Below, piece by piece: positions 60,260 to 64,000 of a stretch of DNA of 64,000 nt (its first letter is position 1; every line of letters starts with the position of its first letter). The stretch covers positions 1 through 64,000 of the forward strand of contig CALKHR010000110.1 of assembly GCA_937988885.1 (NCBI GenBank), given 5' to 3'. The DNA is from an uncultured Roseiflexaceae bacterium. Lineage in GTDB: Bacteria > Chloroflexota > Chloroflexia > Chloroflexales > Roseiflexaceae. The notes beneath the pieces are model-generated. The model had not been told where the DNA came from. It saw only the letters and a program-made list of their open reading frames with translations, and searched no databases. The position numbers and the translations under genes are program-made.

Positions 60260-60688
60260 ATGAACCTGACATCACGACAACCTGCCGTCTTAGGTATCGC
60301 GCTGATCGTATTGGGCCTGGTCGTCTGGCTCAACCTGTGGTGGATGATCGTTCCGGGTGCGCTGATCGCGGCTGGTGTGCTGGGGTATCAGCAGCGCCGC
60401 AAGCTTGGCAACGTGGCCGAAGCGGTGCAGGTTGGCCTCTGGTGCTTCGGTTTCGCCGCATTGTACCTAACCGGCTTCTGGATCGGTATCTTGTTCCTAG
60501 CTGGCGCGAGCCTCTTGCTGCGCGGTCGCGAGCAAACGATCGACATCGCCGTGCAGCAGGCCTTGCAGCCACGCGCCCGACGCGCCTCTCCTCCGGTGCA
60601 GCAGGTGCCGATCAACCAGCAGCCCGCTAGCACGCCAAACGTGACCATCTACGAGGCGCCCAACACCAACGAGACAACGCGCCTGTAA
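60260..60688 (+). CDS. Small two- to four-span membrane protein
   Basis: A 142-residue protein with hydrophobic segments near residues 9-28, 30-44, 58-75 and 76-88, followed by a polar tail rich in Pro, Gln, Asn and Thr (VQQVPINQQPASTPN, NTNETTRL). The first part (AVLGIALIVLGLVVWLNLWW) resembles LiaF/DUF5668-type transmembrane regions of stress proteins, but the match is weak. The ATG has AAGGAG 7 nt upstream. It is monocistronic with a strong terminator. No function can be given. Confidence 0.72.
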   Translation: MNLTSRQPAVLGIALIVLGLVVWLNLWWMIVPGALIAAGVLGYQQRRKLGNVAEAVQVGLWCFGFAALYLTGFWIGILFLAGASLLLRGREQTIDIAVQQALQPRARRASPPVQQVPINQQPASTPNVTIYEAPNTNETTRL

Positions 60689-60706
60689 TCGCAACATACA
60701 CCGAAC

Positions 60707-60740
60707 AAACCGACCTACGCCTAGCGTGGGTCGGTTTTTT
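60707..60740 (+). terminator. Rho-independent terminator after the small membrane protein
   Basis: A 14-bp stem (AAACCGACCTACGC / GCGTGGGTCGGTTT, one mismatch) with a 3-nt loop and a T-run. Confidence 0.92.
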
Positions 60741-60827
60741 GTGCCGTAAAGGTTATTTACACAAGCGGCATGTGAATGTTATAGCATAGTGCTGGTTTTC
60801 AACTGATACTCACTTCTCCAGAAACAG

Positions 60828-60940
60828 GTGATAGCGAAGGGCTGCGCGTAGCAGCCCTTTGCCATCACAAAAAGAGAAATGCCTTGCTGCCACAGGCTAA
60901 AACGGGCTTGTCACTGACCCTGTCCAACCAGATTTAGTAT
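60828..60940 (+). repeat. Dispersed hairpin repeat, copy C
   Basis: This starts with the stem CGAAGGGCTGC / GCAGCCCTTTG and loop GCGTA, and continues with GCCTTGCTGCCACAGGCT and CCAACCAGATTTAG, matching copies A and B. In the hairpin, the sixth pair is G-C here and C-G in copy B, a compensatory change. It lies in the gap between the small membrane protein and the FtsB-like gene. Confidence 0.8.
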
Positions 60941-60955
60941 CACCAAATGGATAGT

Positions 60956-61420
60956 TTAAGGGTAGGTAGAGTGCAGTTCTGTTGAGAAGAAAGCGCGTGT
61001 CCAACCTCGCCAATTCGGCTCGGGGACGGGGGTGGGCAATGGGGTTGGGGCTTCGACCTCGGGAGCGGCGGGGCGCTCGGGGAAGGTGGGCAGAATCACC
61101 GTATCGCCTTCGCGAGCGTACCCAAGCTGTTCACGAGCGATGAGCTCAGCATACGCAGGCGATTGAGCGAAGGCCAACTCTTCTTCCAAGGCCCGATTTT
61201 CTTCGGCGAGTTGAACCAGCGTGGCCTGCTTCCTCGCGATCTCACGATCGAGTTGCGCTCCGGCGATCACTTGGCCAACAAAATTGGCCAGGAGCCAGAG
61301 CGCAAGCACAACCAATACGAATGCGATCAAACGCGCGCCAGAGCGCCCTGCATCGAATGGCAGGGATGCCAACAAACCGGAAATTGTTGTTCCGGAGCGC
61401 GGCACACGTCGACGGCGCAT
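60956..61420 (-). CDS. FtsB/DivIC-type septum formation initiator
   Basis: A 154-residue bitopic protein. A cytoplasmic basic start (RRRRVPRSG) and a membrane segment near 30-50 (LIAFVLVVLALWLLANFVG) are followed by a coiled coil (AQLDREIARKQATLVQLAEENRALEEELAF) and the typical end AREQLGYAREGDTVILP. A Pro-rich tail of about 40 residues is an extension. FtsB/DivIC proteins join FtsL and FtsQ to activate the division septum. The gene lies 12 bp after the bactofilin gene and is probably cotranscribed with it, linking division and cell shape. Confidence 0.9.
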   Translation of the reverse strand: MRRRRVPRSGTTISGLLASLPFDAGRSGARLIAFVLVVLALWLLANFVGQVIAGAQLDREIARKQATLVQLAEENRALEEELAFAQSPAYAELIAREQLGYAREGDTVILPTFPERPAAPEVEAPTPLPTPVPEPNWRGWTRAFFSTELHSTYP

Positions 61421-61432
61421 CGCAAACCTCGT

Positions 61433-61852
61433 CTATTCAGCGCGAGTCGGGCGGGGGGCCTCCAGCAACAATGGCTCATCCACATTGCTCGTCATGGCGC
61501 TCTGGCCACGGAACAAGCCACCTGGCTCGATATGCAGCGCTGCAGTGGTGATATCGCCCCATACCTTGCCAGTCGGAGAGATTTCGAGCTGCTCAACAGC
61601 TGTGATTTCGCCCTTGACTGCGCCGGAGATATGAACATTCTGAGCCTTGATCGTGGCGATCACGCGACCGGTCTCGCCGACAATCAGATTACCCAGGATT
61701 TCGATATCGCCCTCCATCGAGCCGTCAATGCGAATATTGCCGTCGGACTTAAGCGTCCCAACAAAGCTGGTACCCGGTCCAACAACGGTCTCTGGTTTGC
61801 CGTTGAGTGCCGGTGGTGGGCCGGCCTGCGACTTCTTGGTGCTACCGAACAT
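61433..61852 (-). CDS. Bactofilin family cytoskeletal protein
   Basis: A 139-residue bactofilin, a polymer-forming right-handed beta-helix. The core runs TVVGPGTSFVGTLKSDGNIRIDGSMEGDIEILGNLIVGETGRVIATIKAQNVHISGAVKGEI, with the characteristic repeated hydrophobic-Gly pattern. Unstructured ends flank it. Bactofilins shape cells and place wall enzymes. The ATG 61852 has a strong GTAGGAGGATCG in front. The frame is open upstream, but family members begin here. It is followed by the FtsB-like gene, 12 bp away. Confidence 0.93.
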   Translation of the reverse strand: MFGSTKKSQAGPPPALNGKPETVVGPGTSFVGTLKSDGNIRIDGSMEGDIEILGNLIVGETGRVIATIKAQNVHISGAVKGEITAVEQLEISPTGKVWGDITTAALHIEPGGLFRGQSAMTSNVDEPLLLEAPRPTRAE

Positions 61853-62070
61853 CGATCCTCCTACGGTGCCTCCACGCTGGAACACAGGCTCTGTTGAAGC
61901 CCAGGCATCTTGCCGCTGGTATCCTAACGCGGCTAGGAGCCAATAATAGAAACGCCGCGTGGCCATTATAAAATAGCTTCCTCGTTAAAGCAAATTAAGA
62001 AATGCCATTCGAGCGGGCTGTAGCGCATGTGTAAGCGATTTGTCATCATCGTTACGACAAGCGGTCGTAC

Positions 62071-62835
62071 TTACTGATCCTGCTCGATCCAACCTAATGT
62101 GCGTAGAAAAGCACGATCATCCTTGGTCAGCGACGCGCGAGCCAACAGGTCTGGCCGTCGTTCGAGCGTGCGTCGCAAACGCTCTTGGCGCCGCCACTTG
62201 GCGACTTCGCCGTGATGCCCCGAGAGCAGCACCGGCGGGACGGGTCGACCTTCCCATACAGCGGGCCGAGTGTAATGCGGATATTCTAACAGATAATCGC
62301 TGTGCGACTCTTCGGCGGTCGATTCTGCATCGATCACACCGGGGCGCAGGCGCGCCACCGCGTCGAGTACCACCATTGCCGCCAATTCGCCGCCCGTCAG
62401 CACGTAATCACCGATCGAAATAGAGCGATCGATCAGCGCCTCGCACACACGCTCGTCGAGTCCTTCGTAGCGGCCACACACCAGCACCAGCCGATCGTAG
62501 CTTGTCGCTAACTCCTCGGCGAGCGACTGAGTGAACGGCGTACCAGCCGGCGACATCAGGATGACCTGCGTTTTCGGCGTTTCCGACGCTGTATTCTCGG
62601 GCGGAGTAGCGAGCACCACACGCAGAGCGGCGGCCAGCGGCTCAGCCTTCATCACCATACCAGCGCCGCCACCATACGGAGCATCGTCAGTGGTGCGATG
62701 CTTGTCCGTGGCATAATCGCGGATATCGTGCAGCCCAATCGAGATCAAACCTGCTTGCACAGCACGTTTGATTATGCTCTCCGTGAGCGGGCCTTGGAAC
62801 ATTTCAGGGAACAGCGTCAGAATATCGAATCGCAT
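62071..62835 (-). CDS. trmD: tRNA (guanine37-N1)-methyltransferase (TrmD)
   Basis: A 254-residue SPOUT methyltransferase that puts m1G at position 37 of tRNAs for Leu, Pro and Arg, preventing frameshifts. The N-terminal MRFDILTLFPEMFQGPL, LHDIRDYATDKHRTTDDAPYGGGAGMVMK, the knot VLVCGRYEGLDERV and SIGDYVLTGGELA are diagnostic. The catalytic Asp lies in ESHSDYLLEYPHYTRP. TrmD is often in an rpsP-rimM-trmD-rplS operon, but here it stands alone, with none of those genes beside it. Confidence 0.96.
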   Translation of the reverse strand: MRFDILTLFPEMFQGPLTESIIKRAVQAGLISIGLHDIRDYATDKHRTTDDAPYGGGAGMVMKAEPLAAALRVVLATPPENTASETPKTQVILMSPAGTPFTQSLAEELATSYDRLVLVCGRYEGLDERVCEALIDRSISIGDYVLTGGELAAMVVLDAVARLRPGVIDAESTAEESHSDYLLEYPHYTRPAVWEGRPVPPVLLSGHHGEVAKWRRQERLRRTLERRPDLLARASLTKDDRAFLRTLGWIEQDQ

Positions 62836-62901
62836 ACACTAAGCACACAAAGCGGTTGACACATGCGTCCAGGGGCGTCACGTTCAACCGCAGCACAACC
62901 A

Positions 62902-63825
62902 CTAATCAATACTTGCCAGATACTGCTCGAAGAAATTGGCAGCACGCGTCACATACTGCGCCCGATCCGCGAAATAAGCGCCACAATGCTCGACACCGGG
63001 CACCAGCCACAGCTCCTTCGGCTCGCGGGCCGCATCGAACAACTGCTTGGTATGCGAGACCGGGATCACCGAATCGTTCTCGCCGTGCACCAGCAGCAGC
63101 GGGCGCGGGCTGATCTGCGCCACGATCTCGATCGGGCGAACGGCGCCGAAGCGGTAGCCATAGCGCCAGTGCGAGAGCGCATCGGCCATCGGCACGACAA
63201 GTTGGGCGGGCAGCTTGAATTGCCCAACGCGGTCGGCCAGCAGCTCGGCAATGCCCGAGAAGGGGCTATCGGCGAGCACAGCCGACACCTTTGGCGAGCG
63301 CGCCGCCAGCAGCAGCGCCACCGAAGCACCCATCGAGAAGCCAACCAGGCCGATGCGTGCCTCGGGCATGCGGGTGACAGCATAATTGAGGGCGGCTTCA
63401 GCATCGCGCAGTTCGTAGTAGGCGAGCGAGTGCTGCGCGACTTGGCTCTGGCCGCGCGAGCGCCAATCGAACAGCAACACATTGTTACCGGCCCGCCACA
63501 AGCCACTGCCAATGCCGAGCAGATCGGACTTGGCGCTGTGGTGGCCACCCAGACCGATCACGACGCGCTGCGAGTTGGGGCGCGGCAGCCACCAGCCTAT
63601 AAGACGTATACCGTCCTCAGTCTCAAACGAGACTTCCTCGTAGCCTTCGATCTGCGTTTCGTAGGGCGAGAAGGTGTAGATGGGGTTAGATGTCTCGGCT
63701 GGGCGGTGATTGAGTTTTGCGACCGCGTAGGCAGCGGCACCGACCAACACACCTGCAGCGCCTGCCACAGTTGCGCCGAGAGCGCTCGCGACATAGCGAG
63801 CAAACGGAATATGTCGTGTTTGCAT
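62902..63825 (-). CDS. Membrane-anchored alpha/beta hydrolase
   Basis: A 307-residue hydrolase. The N-terminus has one hydrophobic segment (YVASALGATVAGAAGVLVGAAAYAVA, about 11-36), which may anchor it. The alpha/beta hydrolase core has Ser in GFSMGAS, Asp in ENDSVIP and His in VEHCGAYF. VLLFDWRSRGQSQ and LGGHHSAKSDL are typical of the BEM46/FrsA-like serine hydrolases. It may act on lipids or peptides at the membrane. The ATG follows a TGCTACAAT box by 6 nt with no Shine-Dalgarno. The substrate is unknown. Confidence 0.88.
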   Translation of the reverse strand: MQTRHIPFARYVASALGATVAGAAGVLVGAAAYAVAKLNHRPAETSNPIYTFSPYETQIEGYEEVSFETEDGIRLIGWWLPRPNSQRVVIGLGGHHSAKSDLLGIGSGLWRAGNNVLLFDWRSRGQSQVAQHSLAYYELRDAEAALNYAVTRMPEARIGLVGFSMGASVALLLAARSPKVSAVLADSPFSGIAELLADRVGQFKLPAQLVVPMADALSHWRYGYRFGAVRPIEIVAQISPRPLLLVHGENDSVIPVSHTKQLFDAAREPKELWLVPGVEHCGAYFADRAQYVTRAANFFEQYLASID

Positions 63826-63831
63826 AGTGAT

Positions 63832-63840
63832 ATTGTAGCA
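63832..63840 (-). promoter_or_regulatory. Extended -10 promoter directly before the alpha/beta hydrolase
   Basis: TGCTACAAT on the minus strand, 6 nt before the ATG at 63825. It is identical to the box at purK. The remaining 160 bp to the window end show no gene. Confidence 0.65.
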
Positions 63841-64000
63841 TAGCTATAGCTGGCTTGCCACCATCCAAGCAGGCAGGGCAAGCCACCGTACAGCAACGAA
63901 ATCTGTGAACGATCAGCGTTCACGTTCGACTCTATGTGGTAGAAAATGGAGACAAAGCAACACGTTATGGGATGGAGTGAAACAAGCATCGGCTTGTGCC

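Overview
The window looks like chromosomal DNA of a Chloroflexota bacterium, most likely class Chloroflexia. The evidence is high GC with strong GC-ending codon bias, a long Thr-Pro-Asn linker protein with a C-terminal SdrD B-like domain, a duplicated C-terminal module with a YFPET...FEYHPE signature, a dimeric-type glycyl-tRNA synthetase behind a T-box, and BY-kinase-type capsule control genes split into separate proteins. The phylum call is inference from family knowledge; the window has no rRNA or other marker that would settle it. I found no tRNA, rRNA, CRISPR array, prophage or insertion sequence.

Layout. 1-8.1 kb: a SMP-30/gluconolactonase, a large GAF-rich hybrid histidine kinase, a PspC protein, a small membrane protein, a polysaccharide flippase and a HAD hydrolase. 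8.1-9.2 kb: a secreted lipoprotein with iteron-like repeats upstream. 9.46-20.99 kb: a collinear de novo purine cluster, purK-purE-purL(Q)-purC-purF-purD-purM-purN. It lacks only purB and purH for IMP synthesis, has a PurS-like/PurL/PurQ fusion, and has a terminator hairpin between purE and purL. 21-25.8 kb: a LacI-type sensor domain without a DNA-binding domain, then mfd. 25.9-28.3 kb: a beta-lactamase-fold hydrolase and a PadR/membrane-protein pair. 28.6-37.5 kb: carbohydrate and accessory metabolism (clan-A glycosidase, epoxide hydrolase, WYL regulator with a GH27 alpha-galactosidase, amidase, MTA phosphorylase), interspersed with several families of non-coding repeats. 37.8-42.8 kb: a repeat-rich membrane coiled-coil protein with ChaB, an ECF sigma factor, a small metalloprotease, a GH18 protein and a TPR protein. 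42.8-49.4 kb: a DHDPS-family protein, an M42 peptidase, PepF, an AT-rich stretch and the Thr-Pro-rich surface protein. 49.5-53.5 kb: glyS with its T-box, a Xer recombinase and a tRNA-dihydrouridine synthase. 53.6-59.1 kb: a lipoprotein and a minus-strand exopolysaccharide operon running GT2, GT4, two Wzz-like proteins, tyrosine kinase, PHP phosphatase. 59.2-64 kb: small membrane proteins, a bactofilin/FtsB-like pair, trmD and an alpha/beta hydrolase.

Cross-cutting observations. Many promoters share an extended -10 of the form TGNTAYAAT. At four genes (flippase, purK, dus, terminal hydrolase) this box lies only 6-8 nt before the ATG and no Shine-Dalgarno is visible, which predicts leaderless mRNAs. 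At least four families of dispersed or tandem non-coding repeats occupy the intergenic spaces. One shows a compensatory base-pair change in its hairpin; another keeps an open reading frame but differs almost only by amino-acid-changing substitutions, so it is probably not a gene. No complete new defence or biosynthetic system is evident. The least explained items are the repeat families, the HTH-less LacI sensor, the 22-residue-repeat membrane protein beside ChaB, and the duplicated terminator arm in the glyS T-box.
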